Origin: Mesorhizobium hawassense
GTDB lineage: Bacteria > Pseudomonadota > Alphaproteobacteria > Rhizobiales > Rhizobiaceae
DNA length: 40,375 nucleotides
NCBI RefSeq assembly: GCF_003289945.1
Contig: NZ_QMBP01000031.1
Coordinates: 1-40,375 of the forward strand
Direction: 5' to 3'
Below the pieces are notes generated by a model. The model did no database searches, was not told the DNA's origin, and saw only the letters and a program-made list of their open reading frames with translations. Made by a program: the position numbers and the translations under genes. Below are positions 7,914 to 15,546 of this stretch, one piece after another (within the stretch, counting starts at the first letter, position 1; every line of letters begins with the position of its first letter).

Positions 7914-8900
7914 CTATGGATCGCGTCGGCCGGAGACGATCGCGATAATGTTCACGACGGAGGCCGTTGCTTCCAGGCTGATCGCCGCATCTCGGAAACC
8001 AGCGGTTCGTTTGTGCGTGGTGTGATTGGCAAGATCGAGGGCGGAGCGCGCATGCTTTCGGAGCTCCTCGACCGCACCGCCTGCAAGCTCGACAGCGATA
8101 TACGCCTCTATCATCCTCTTGAAGTCTGAAGGGCCAACGGCCTTGCCGTCGAAGATCGGGTGTCGCGCCGCCACGAAGACTTCCTTGGCTAAGGAAAGAA
8201 GGGCCTCACGGCAGACGAGTCCTACGCTCTGATATTCAACCTCCGTCTTGGCGGTTTCCAGCTTCTTGCGCGCAATGCCGATCTGCTGGTCGACAAGACT
8301 CCAGCCCGTAGGAGCAACGATGGCTGGCGCCCGTCCGGAGCGCAGCCGAGCAGTAAGGGGATCGATCAACTCGGCAATGAATTGACGGCGTGACTGATAA
8401 CTTGGAAGGTCGCCGCTGCTCCAACGCCCATACCACTGCCAAAGATCGGAAAACGGAACTGGGTTCTCTATGCCCTGAGCGGCGAGTTGGTCGCTCAGTT
8501 CCCCGAAGAGCGTGCGGTACTCCGCGTCGATCTGCTGAATTCTCGCCCCGCCGGTCGCGACGCCGATCAAAATGTCGCGGATCCGATCCAACGCGGCGAG
8601 AATGGGCGCATTGCGTGGCGCGGCCGAGAGATAGGTTTTCTCGTAGTGCTTGATTCCCGTAGCCGTCAATTTCGCGACGAAGACCATTCCTTCCGGCGCG
8701 CGTTGCGTGCTGTGCGTGATCAAGCCGTCGCGTCGTAGGTCATCCACGATGGTATCGAACAGTTCGTTCTCGTCTGGAACGGCCGCTTTTACGGTGGCAT
8801 TCGCGTCATCGACCGCGACGTCAACAGGGCGTGGTTGCCGCTCATAGAGCTTTGCCAGAATAGCTTGCTTCCAGAGTTCAGATACCTCGCGCTCATTCAT
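7914..8900 (-). CDS. Winged-helix/HEPN-like protein, last gene of the CBASS operon
   Basis: A 328-residue protein I cannot assign to a named family. Residues about 1-90 look like a winged helix (LFDTIVDDLRRDGLITHST, then LTATGIKHYEK). The C-terminal third is all-helical with EVEYQSVGLVCREALLSLAK and HARSALDLANHTTHKR, a layout seen in HEPN or Abi C-terminal-like domains. It starts 42 bp after the SAVED gene and is almost certainly cotranscribed with CD-NTase and effector. It is none of the known ancillary genes: no E1/E2 ubiquitin-transfer fold, no JAB protease, no HORMA or TRIP13. It may be an additional effector, an immunity factor or a regulator. Confidence 0.7.
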   Translation of the reverse strand: MNEREVSELWKQAILAKLYERQPRPVDVAVDDANATVKAAVPDENELFDTIVDDLRRDGLITHSTQRAPEGMVFVAKLTATGIKHYEKTYLSAAPRNAPILAALDRIRDILIGVATGGARIQQIDAEYRTLFGELSDQLAAQGIENPVPFSDLWQWYGRWSSGDLPSYQSRRQFIAELIDPLTARLRSGRAPAIVAPTGWSLVDQQIGIARKKLETAKTEVEYQSVGLVCREALLSLAKEVFVAARHPIFDGKAVGPSDFKRMIEAYIAVELAGGAVEELRKHARSALDLANHTTHKRTAGFRDAAISLEATASVVNIIAIVSGRRDP

Positions 8901-8942
8901 GGATGTTCGCCGATCATCTCTCAGGCCAATGGGGATCTCATA

Positions 8943-10034
8943 TCAGATCATCTCAGGCTTGAGGCGTCCGCTGACGGGCATAAGAACACCCCACGGGTAA
9001 GGTGGGTTCGCTTCCCTTTGGTACTGGTATACGATCAATTCGGGGAGGTTACGCTTGTCGTACAGGCATCCGAAACGGAAAACGACGCTATTCTGGGCTG
9101 CCAGAAAAAGATGGATGCGACGGATGCCCAGGTTACCCAGGCGGATCGCCGTTTCCAGAAACTGCTGACCCAGCGCTCGCTGCTTGTCTTCTGACCAATG
9201 GCTATCCGGAAGACCACCGTCCAAGGACAAGGATATCTGTGCAATGCCGGCGAGCTTCTTGCCGACGCCGTCCGCATCAACCTGATATGACACGGAAACA
9301 AGCAGAGCGACTTCTTCAGCTCCAGCCGCGATCTTATCGATTCCATCAATGACAAAACGCTTTTGGTCGTCGGCCGCATCCAAAGGACGCCATTTTTGCT
9401 GATGGCGGTCCCAATCGAAGATGATTGTCGACGCCTCGTCGTCGATCAGCACCCCCGTCAGAAACGTCAATGGCACCGGCGCCAAACCGCCATAGATGCG
9501 CTGCAGGTCGCTTCGATCCAGACCTGCTTCGCGCCTTGCCAGATCGACGGGAAGGGAAACGAGTTTGTCGACGGCTGACTGTGGGCTCACGATTTGGCCA
9601 TCGACTACGCCCTGGCGCAGATCAAGGATCACGGGATCGCGATGGCCTTCGAAGTTCGCCGGCACGGCGTCGGCAAGCGCCTTGCCAACGCCGTCACGCA
9701 GACCGCGTGCTTCGACGACAATGACTTTCTTCCGAGATAGCCGGCGTTGTTCCACGCGGTAGCGAATGATCTCCCAGATCAACCCCACCAGGACAAGCAG
9801 TGCGCCGAGGAGAGCCACGCCACCAACCACAAGGCCAGGCGTTCCTTCACCGGTATTGACGTTGAACGTGAGCCTGCCGCCCTGGAGAGGAATCGAGATA
9901 TCGAGCGCCCAGCTAACACTTAGCGCTATAGTCAGGCATGAGAGTCCGATGCGCATGACTTGGAGCGCTGGCGACCGGCGTCGAAAGATCCAATCGATAA
10001 AAGTTCTTATTGCGTGTAGTAGAAGTTCGGACAT
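8943..10034 (-). CDS. CBASS effector: two transmembrane helices plus SAVED domain (Cap14-like)
   Basis: A 363-residue protein with membrane helices at about 27-45 and 67-90, a basic linker (RYRVEQRRLSRKK), a middle domain and a C-terminal SAVED domain (about 230-360) with IHLFLAAQNSVVFRFG and the YPWGVL ending typical of this cyclic-oligonucleotide sensor. In known 2TM-SAVED effectors, ligand binding makes the helices disrupt the inner membrane and kill the infected cell. It lies 10 bp downstream of the CD-NTase gene, the standard partner arrangement. The domain between about 100 and 230 shows no catalytic motif I know. The exact nucleotide ligand cannot be read from the sequence; SAVED domains commonly bind cyclic trinucleotides. 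Confidence 0.85.
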   Translation of the reverse strand: MSELLLHAIRTFIDWIFRRRSPALQVMRIGLSCLTIALSVSWALDISIPLQGGRLTFNVNTGEGTPGLVVGGVALLGALLVLVGLIWEIIRYRVEQRRLSRKKVIVVEARGLRDGVGKALADAVPANFEGHRDPVILDLRQGVVDGQIVSPQSAVDKLVSLPVDLARREAGLDRSDLQRIYGGLAPVPLTFLTGVLIDDEASTIIFDWDRHQQKWRPLDAADDQKRFVIDGIDKIAAGAEEVALLVSVSYQVDADGVGKKLAGIAQISLSLDGGLPDSHWSEDKQRALGQQFLETAIRLGNLGIRRIHLFLAAQNSVVFRFGCLYDKRNLPELIVYQYQREANPPYPWGVLMPVSGRLKPEMI

Positions 10035-10044
10035 CCCCGCGGCC

Positions 10045-11595
10045 TCACTGGATATTTACGATGAACTGGCCACTCTTTGCCGCGAGAAGACCGTTTTTGA
10101 CGATGAAGCACTCGACGCTGTGGGTTCCCGAATAGCTGGTCGATTCGTCCCGCGTCAGCTTACCAACCGACACGATCCCCTCATCGAAACCGCCGCGAAG
10201 CACGTTTGCATTCGCTGCCTCTCGCCCGGTGTTCACCACCTGCCAGTAGACTTTGTACGGCTTGGGCACGTTTGTTTCCGCCTCGAAACGCAAGCTGCAA
10301 TGCTTTGGCAGAGGGCTTCCGTCACTGGCGAATTCCTCGGGCCGGAAGCCATTGCGTTGCATCGTCGCGCGCTCAATGTCGACGGACCCCTGTTCGAGGA
10401 TATTCCATGGCGCCGCCTGCTTGTGCGACGGATTCAGGACGCGTCCGACGGCACGGGCACCTCCCACGATACGGCCGAGAAGCCCGTTCGCATTCCCTCC
10501 CGCGCGCCGGGCATTAGCCGCTTCCATCAATTGCCTGCCAAGGCGAGGCTCGAGTGCGGCCGTGGCTGCGTCCCTCGTGGTAGCGATCGCCGCGTTGGTG
10601 AAGTCAGCTTGAGCCTGCTTCAGCCACTCATAGAACGCCTCCCGGCGTTCGGGATGGTTCTGCCACCGATCAGCGAAATTCTCGGCCGGGTCGGTCGGGT
10701 TCTCGATCCAGGCGACGCCGTTCCGATACTCGATGAAATTCGCCATGCCCCGGAGAATGCTGAAGAGAGCAGCCGAGATGGTGGGTTCTTGCTGATAGGC
10801 ACGCGCCGACAACGTCGTCAGAATGATGGAAATGGGCTTTTCATCGCCCCTGCCGACAAACATTCGGTCGCGATGATGCTTGAGGATCTGGATCGCGCTC
10901 TGGAGCGGCGTGCGCACTCTATATTCCGGAATATCCTCGACACTGGCATGGGCCTCGAGAGCGAGAGCTCGGCGGCGCGCCTCGAAGATCACGGCCATCC
11001 GCGAGCGAAACCAGTTGCAGAAACCTTTGGGATTGCTGTGCGGCCAGTCATCCGCAATCTCGCGATACGCATAATGGTCTTGGTCGGTGATCGCGATCGC
11101 CGTTTCGGACCATTGGGTCGAGTAGCCACGATTCTCAAGAAGAAGCCGTTGACGCGGTCCGTCCGGGATGGCCGGCAAAGTATCGAGGTGGAATTGGGCA
11201 CCGTCGGCATAGGCCAACGTCCAGCATCGCCGCCCCTCCGTCGGGCGCTGCATCCCATGAGCGTCCGCATAAGCGGCAATTTCCTTGCCGAGCGCAGCTT
11301 TCAACTGCGCTTGGCTGAGATGGGATTTTGACACCGAAAGCTCGCACACGAGATCGATGTCGTAATCCTCATCCTCGGCGAAGGGCCGGATTGCCGTGCC
11401 GAGGCGAAACGATCCTTGAACGTAGACCTGAGGATCGGCGAGCCGCAGGCTGGAGGCCTCGCGATGGAACCAGTCCCCTACCGACTTGTAGCTACGCTCT
11501 GCCGCCTCATATCGAGAAGGTGGAACCTGCAAGGACTCCGCCAGATCTTCGAGCAGTTCCTCGGCTTGCTTCGACATGAGAACGGGCGCGTTCAT
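10045..11595 (-). CDS. CBASS cyclic oligonucleotide synthase (CD-NTase) with AGS-C sensor domain
   Basis: A 516-residue cGAS/DncV-like nucleotidyltransferase. It has the GS of QGSFRLGT (61-62), the catalytic pair DYDID (Asp79 and Asp81) and a third acidic residue in FHLDTLP (Asp138). The helical C-lobe follows to about 330. Residues about 385-516 form a beta-rich domain with YKVYWQVVNTG and HSVECFIVKNG, matching the adenylyl/guanylyl and SMODS C-terminal sensor (AGS-C) family. It makes a cyclic nucleotide second messenger upon phage infection that activates the downstream SAVED effector. The frame is open to 11658, but the start at 11595 is preferred because AAAGG lies upstream and it begins 4 bp after the DUF2188 stop. 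It is cytosolic. Confidence 0.9.
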   Translation of the reverse strand: MNAPVLMSKQAEELLEDLAESLQVPPSRYEAAERSYKSVGDWFHREASSLRLADPQVYVQGSFRLGTAIRPFAEDEDYDIDLVCELSVSKSHLSQAQLKAALGKEIAAYADAHGMQRPTEGRRCWTLAYADGAQFHLDTLPAIPDGPRQRLLLENRGYSTQWSETAIAITDQDHYAYREIADDWPHSNPKGFCNWFRSRMAVIFEARRRALALEAHASVEDIPEYRVRTPLQSAIQILKHHRDRMFVGRGDEKPISIILTTLSARAYQQEPTISAALFSILRGMANFIEYRNGVAWIENPTDPAENFADRWQNHPERREAFYEWLKQAQADFTNAAIATTRDAATAALEPRLGRQLMEAANARRAGGNANGLLGRIVGGARAVGRVLNPSHKQAAPWNILEQGSVDIERATMQRNGFRPEEFASDGSPLPKHCSLRFEAETNVPKPYKVYWQVVNTGREAANANVLRGGFDEGIVSVGKLTRDESTSYSGTHSVECFIVKNGLLAAKSGQFIVNIQ

Positions 11596-11599
11596 TTGG

Positions 11600-11842
11600 T
11601 CAGCCTTTGATGTTGCGGGGATCGTTGCCGTGCGAGTCCGACTGCCCGATCCGGCCATCCCGATTGTGGATTTTCAGCTCGGTATCGGCATTGCGGCTGA
11701 TCTGGCGGCCGCGATCGACTGCATCCTGTTTGTTATCGAAGTGACCGCTCGACCGGCTGCCACCGCCGCGGCAGATATCCCATCCGCCATCTGGATTTGG
11801 AACGACATGATGCGTCCCGCTCGCATTTTTCCCCTTGGCCAT
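11600..11842 (-). CDS. DUF2188 family protein, first gene of the CBASS operon
   Basis: An 80-residue protein beginning MAKGKNASGTHHVVP with a strong ribosome-binding site (GAGGAG). The body has HHVVPNPDGGWDIC and HFDNKQDAVDRGRQIS, the conserved N-terminal strand and helix of DUF2188, and a charged Asn/Asp/Gly-rich tail. Function of the family is unknown. It stands between the divergent promoter and the CD-NTase gene, with only 4 bp to the latter, so it is transcribed first in the CBASS operon. It has no known CBASS role that I can name; it could be a modulator of the synthase or a passenger. Confidence 0.8.
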   Translation of the reverse strand: MAKGKNASGTHHVVPNPDGGWDICRGGGSRSSGHFDNKQDAVDRGRQISRNADTELKIHNRDGRIGQSDSHGNDPRNIKG

Positions 11843-11875
11843 CACACTCTCCTCGTTTCGCAAAACAGGGAATCG

Positions 11876-11895
11876 AAGTTCGCGATTGCGAACTT
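11876..11895. promoter_or_regulatory. Likely CapH operator, perfect palindrome
   Basis: AAGTTCGCGATTGCGAACTT, a perfect 8-bp inverted repeat with a 4-bp centre, lies in the 137-bp divergent region between the CBASS operon (ATG 11842) and the XRE gene (ATG 11980). A second half-site, GCGAACT, occurs at 11950-11956. Position and symmetry fit a dimeric XRE repressor controlling both directions. Binding is inferred. Confidence 0.65.
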
Positions 11896-11979
11896 GACGA
11901 AAGATGGGGTTGCGTGTGACGCCTGTCAAGCATAGAAAGTAACGTGATAGCGAACTCTACCCCGCAAAGGAGGCCATCG

Positions 11980-12306
11980 ATGTCAACCCCCTTAGGCGAA
12001 CGGGTGCGGGAAGCTCGACTGGCGAAGGGGCTGACACTTGAAGCGCTTGCCGAAAAGGTTGAGTCCAGCAAGAGTTATATGTGGCAGATCGAGAACAAGG
12101 ACGTTGCCCGGCCGTCTGCCGAAAAGCTTCAGCAAATAGCGAAAGCCTTGGATACGACAGTCGAATACTTGCTCGCGGTGGAAACGGTAACCCAGGAGGA
12201 CGCCGCCGATACGGCGTTCTTTCGGAAGTATCAGCGCATGAATCCGCGAAGCAAGGAGCGCCTACGCGAGATGCTGAAAATCCTCGACGACGATGAGGAC
12301 GATTGA
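11980..12306 (+). CDS. capH: XRE-family repressor, CapH-like
   Basis: A 108-residue protein with an N-terminal Cro/CI-type HTH (about 5-62, including LTLEALAEKVESSKSYMWQIE) and an acidic C-terminal tail. The start at 11980 has an excellent ribosome-binding site (AAAGGAGG); the frame is open to 11944. It diverges from the CBASS operon and overlaps an ImmA/IrrE-type protease gene. This is the CapH-CapP arrangement known to repress CBASS operons until the protease cleaves the repressor in response to DNA damage. It probably binds the palindrome at 11876-11895 and represses both directions. The equivalence to CapH is by architecture, not by search. Confidence 0.8.
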   Translation: MSTPLGERVREARLAKGLTLEALAEKVESSKSYMWQIENKDVARPSAEKLQQIAKALDTTVEYLLAVETVTQEDAADTAFFRKYQRMNPRSKERLREMLKILDDDEDD

Positions 12307-13217
12307 TGCATTTATCGAAGCGGCCCAAAAAGGCAGCGAACGACTTTTCCGTCCTGCTGCGAACGGTTCTTGGTGAAGACCGCTTCCCTGTGGACGTCAC
12401 ATCCCTTGCCATGGAGGTTTCGAAGAACTTCGAAGACCCGATCAGCCGGATCGAGGGGATCGAAATCGACGGGTTCGAGGGAATGCTGCGCGCCAACCGG
12501 AAGAAACCGGCGTGGCGAATCCTTTTCAATACGACGACGCGATATCCTGGCAGGGAGCGCTTCACGCTGGCGCACGAGTTCGGGCACTATGTCATGCACC
12601 GTCGGCCATTGACGGCGGCCGACTACGCGAACGGAGCGGGCCCGACTGGTCTGGACTTCGAATGCTCGCCTTTGCAGAGCAATAGGTGGAAGGAGTCAGA
12701 CAGAGAGCGCGAGGAAGAAGCAGACACCTTTGCGTCGTTTCTGCTGATGCCGATCGATGATTACCGCCAGCAAGTGAGCGGCAGGGAAATCACCCGATCG
12801 CTTTTGAATCATGTCACCAATCGTTACGGCGTTTCTCTGCTGGCCGCCGTGCGCAAATGGATCGATTTCACAGAACAGCGGGCGGCGATGGTTGTCGCTC
12901 GTGACGGGTTTGCTCTTTGGGGACGAGCCAGCGAACGAGCCCTTAGATCGGGGATATTCATTACCAGCGGAATGGAAATTCCAACGTTATCGATCGCTGC
13001 CCGTGGACCAGATGCTCAGAGGGGAAATGCCGAGACGCCGATTTCCTTGGAGGCAAATGTCTGGGGGTTCCAACGTGGTAACGATCCCGTCCGCGAGTTG
13101 ACGATATTTTCGCATCGGCTGGGCCTGTCGATCTCTCTTCTGCTGTTTGATGCGCCGGCTACGCCAGAACCTGAAGAGGTGTATGAGGCCGATACTTATG
13201 ACGTGTTGGCTGGCTAG
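12306..13217 (+). CDS. capP: ImmA/IrrE-family zinc protease, CapP-like
   Basis: A 303-residue COG2856 metallopeptidase. The catalytic HEFGH is at 90-94 and the third zinc ligand is probably Glu138 in EEEADTFASFLL; the rest (about 160-303) is a separate C-terminal sensory-type domain. Its ATG shares one base with the capH stop (TGATG), so the two are translationally coupled. Known CapP proteins cleave CapH when bound to single-stranded DNA, derepressing CBASS. The only cysteine, Cys120, lies between the HEFGH and the third ligand, which fits the cysteine-switch inhibition I recall for CapP. A TTG codon at 12303 is in frame but the ATG is preferred. Confidence 0.8.
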   Translation: MHLSKRPKKAANDFSVLLRTVLGEDRFPVDVTSLAMEVSKNFEDPISRIEGIEIDGFEGMLRANRKKPAWRILFNTTTRYPGRERFTLAHEFGHYVMHRRPLTAADYANGAGPTGLDFECSPLQSNRWKESDREREEEADTFASFLLMPIDDYRQQVSGREITRSLLNHVTNRYGVSLLAAVRKWIDFTEQRAAMVVARDGFALWGRASERALRSGIFITSGMEIPTLSIAARGPDAQRGNAETPISLEANVWGFQRGNDPVRELTIFSHRLGLSISLLLFDAPATPEPEEVYEADTYDVLAG

Positions 13218-13370
13218 CCTTGGAATACTGCTGATCGGAGATTGGGCCGCAGGCCGCTAACGTCCGAAATTGGGGCAAAACTGTCGTCTTTCTCAAGAAC
13301 CTGCCTTTGAAATGAAATTTCGTAGTCCCCATTCGGTCGTACGCCTAATTCGCTCGCACCGTTCGAGAGA

Positions 13371-14630
13371 TCAAAGCGCGCCTTCCGCTCGTATACAGCC
13401 AGCTATCATCTCGTCATGCCCTTCGACGGCGATCGGCACGCCGTGCGAGCGTGAGCGGGCCGCCAGGTCCTCGATCATCTCGGCCCCGAGCTTCTGCGAT
13501 GCCGGAGCCGGAACGATGCGTTCATGATAATTTCTGGCGCCCAGCATCCGCTCGCCGCCGATGACGATAGGAACGATGTCGATCGACTGCAATCGGGCAT
13601 CGGCATCGAAGCGGCACGTCGCGACCATGCTCTTCCAGACGTCCGGCGCGCTCCACACCACTTCGCCCGCATTGAGATGGAAGAGGAAATTGCCCAACCC
13701 GAAGAAGATCGGCGCGCCACGGTAGATTTCCACGGGCTGCAGGACGGGAGCACCGTGACTGACGAACACCCCTGCCCCGGCATCGACGCAGGCGCGCGCG
13801 AGCGACTGAACCCATTCTGGAACTTCCCGCCAGTTCGGCTCCCAATGGTGATGGTGGAGATAGGCAACGACGAACGCACCCTCGGCGGCGGCCCGACGGA
13901 TCACCGACAGGTGACTTTGCAGGCTCGCCTCGTCCACCAGGACCCGGCGTCTGTTCTGCGAGGATCGGCAAAAGACGGTTCCGTAAAAATCGATCTCGTC
14001 AGTCGATTGAAGTTCGGGCGGATCGTGCGGCTGGGCATAGTTGCCTCGTTCCATCGGACTGCTTTGGAAAGTGTCCTGAATGCCGGTCAGGCTCGCAAAC
14101 ACTGTGGGATCGACCTCAAATCGCCTTGAGACATCGAGCCCGTTCACGCCCGGCCTTGCGGGACGTCGCTCCGTCGCATCGGCTGCGTACATGGTGGCCG
14201 GGCCGGGCCCTGCGTCCATGGCAACAAGCGCTACCTGTCTCGTGCCAAAGGTTTGGATTCCGGGCCGACGCGCATCCTCGGCATCGACGCCGATGCCGGC
14301 GTGAAGGAAACCTCTCTCCGCCACCTCTTCGAGCGTCGACAGAATGCCGGGCGGACCGAGGTCGAAAGCATGGTTGTTTGAGAGAGCCAGGGCGTTGAAT
14401 CCGATGTCCTTCAGCGCATCCAGCACCACAGGTGCCGAACAGCCGAAGTAGGAGGCCTTCATCGGCCATCCACCATGCCGGCCGAACACCGTCGTCTCGA
14501 AATTGGTGAAGGCGATATCGGCTTGCTGGATCAGCGCCTTGATCGCGGCAAATCCTTCGTCCGAGACCTGCCGAACATCATGATGAATGAGAGATTGCCC
14601 GGTCAGGACGAGCGTGAACGGTAAAGACAT
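13371..14630 (-). CDS. CapA/YwtB-family metallophosphatase
   Basis: A 419-residue member of the poly-gamma-glutamate CapA family, which has a calcineurin-like metallophosphatase fold. Visible motifs in order are TGQSLIHHD near the N terminus, ADIAFTNFETT, SNNHAFDLG, LHHHHWE and SHGAPVLQPVEIYRG with FFGLGNFLF. No signal peptide or membrane segment is seen, so it is probably cytosolic, unlike the membrane-bound capsule CapA. It is the last gene of the amino acid importer operon, 69 bp after the binding protein, with AAGGTG before the ATG. Hydrolysis of an imported glutamyl or amino acid conjugate is a possible role; the true substrate is unknown. Confidence 0.8.
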   Translation of the reverse strand: MSLPFTLVLTGQSLIHHDVRQVSDEGFAAIKALIQQADIAFTNFETTVFGRHGGWPMKASYFGCSAPVVLDALKDIGFNALALSNNHAFDLGPPGILSTLEEVAERGFLHAGIGVDAEDARRPGIQTFGTRQVALVAMDAGPGPATMYAADATERRPARPGVNGLDVSRRFEVDPTVFASLTGIQDTFQSSPMERGNYAQPHDPPELQSTDEIDFYGTVFCRSSQNRRRVLVDEASLQSHLSVIRRAAAEGAFVVAYLHHHHWEPNWREVPEWVQSLARACVDAGAGVFVSHGAPVLQPVEIYRGAPIFFGLGNFLFHLNAGEVVWSAPDVWKSMVATCRFDADARLQSIDIVPIVIGGERMLGARNYHERIVPAPASQKLGAEMIEDLAARSRSHGVPIAVEGHDEMIAGCIRAEGAL

Positions 14631-14699
14631 AGTGGCGCACCTTGGAGTGAATTTGGGAAGTGGCGGCCCGAAGGCCGCCCGAAATCGCTGGGGGAGCGG

Positions 14700-15545
14700 T
14701 CACTTTGCGGGCTGCGGAGAAATATCCACGCCGAACCACTTCTGGCTGATCCTGCCGAGCGCACCATCCTTAACGCTCGTTTCGATGGCTTTGTCGAAGG
14801 CCTCGGCGAGATCGGCATCCTCCTTGCGAAGACCGACACCGACGCCAGGCCCCCACGTGCCGCCCGAAAGCTGCGGGCCGAAAAATTCGGCCGCCTTCCC
14901 CTCCGGCGTATCGAGAAACTGCTTCCACACCAAACGGTCTCCCAGGCCGCCGTCGATCCGCTCGGAAGTAAGATCGAGCTTGATATTTTCCTGGCTATCG
15001 TAGCTGCGGACCTCGGCAATATCGCCGAAGAGCTCGCGAACAACCGCCTCCGAATTGGACGAGCGAAGGACACCGAGGGTCTTGCCCTTCAGGCTTTCCC
15101 GCAGTTTTTCGATGGTCTCTTTCTTCGCCGCGTCGATGTCGGTCAGGTTCAGTTTCGCATCGATGTCGCTTGCGGGCAGGCCGAGCCCCCGGCGCATGAC
15201 GATCTGGTTCGGCGCCACCGCGTAGGGAACGGAGAAGGCGATCGATTTCTTGCGTTTTTCGGTGATCGACATGCCGGCCATGATCGCATCGTACTTCTTC
15301 ACCAGAAGACCGGGGATGATGCCGTCCCAATCCTGGGCGACGAAGGTGCATTGCAGTTTCATCCGGGTGCAGAGCTCCTTGCCGACGTCGATGTCGAAGC
15401 CGACAAGCGCACCGTTCGTGTCGATATAGTCCCAGGGCGGCGAGGCTCCTTCAGAGGCAATCGTGATCGCCGTGCGCTCTTCGGCATGGGCGAGGCCGGC
15501 GGCCAGTAGGAAAGCCGCGAGGGCGCAAGTCAGATGTCGTTTCAT
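14700..15545 (-). CDS. Periplasmic polar amino acid-binding protein of ABC importer
   Basis: A 281-residue family-3 solute-binding protein. A signal peptide ends after AHA at residue 21; the signature GASPPWDYIDTNG and LVGFDIDVGKELC follow, then AIMAGMSITEKRKK and IAFSVPYAVAPNQIV. The closest types are arginine/ornithine/lysine and opine (Occ/Noc) binding proteins, but the ligand cannot be fixed from sequence. It would capture an amino acid in the periplasm for the two permeases and ATPase encoded upstream. The start is one base after the racemase-like stop, so expression is coupled. Confidence 0.87.
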   Translation of the reverse strand: MKRHLTCALAAFLLAAGLAHAEERTAITIASEGASPPWDYIDTNGALVGFDIDVGKELCTRMKLQCTFVAQDWDGIIPGLLVKKYDAIMAGMSITEKRKKSIAFSVPYAVAPNQIVMRRGLGLPASDIDAKLNLTDIDAAKKETIEKLRESLKGKTLGVLRSSNSEAVVRELFGDIAEVRSYDSQENIKLDLTSERIDGGLGDRLVWKQFLDTPEGKAAEFFGPQLSGGTWGPGVGVGLRKEDADLAEAFDKAIETSVKDGALGRISQKWFGVDISPQPAK

Positions 15546-15546
15546 G

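Noticed and set aside
9766..11331. 521-codon open frame on the plus strand
   Set aside because: It lies antisense to the CD-NTase gene and part of the SAVED gene, has no recognisable domain and no ribosome-binding site; high GC keeps such frames open.
13371..14630. Capsule biosynthesis locus
   Set aside because: The CapA-family protein lacks a membrane segment and no capB/capC-like genes are nearby; the neighbours are an amino acid importer.
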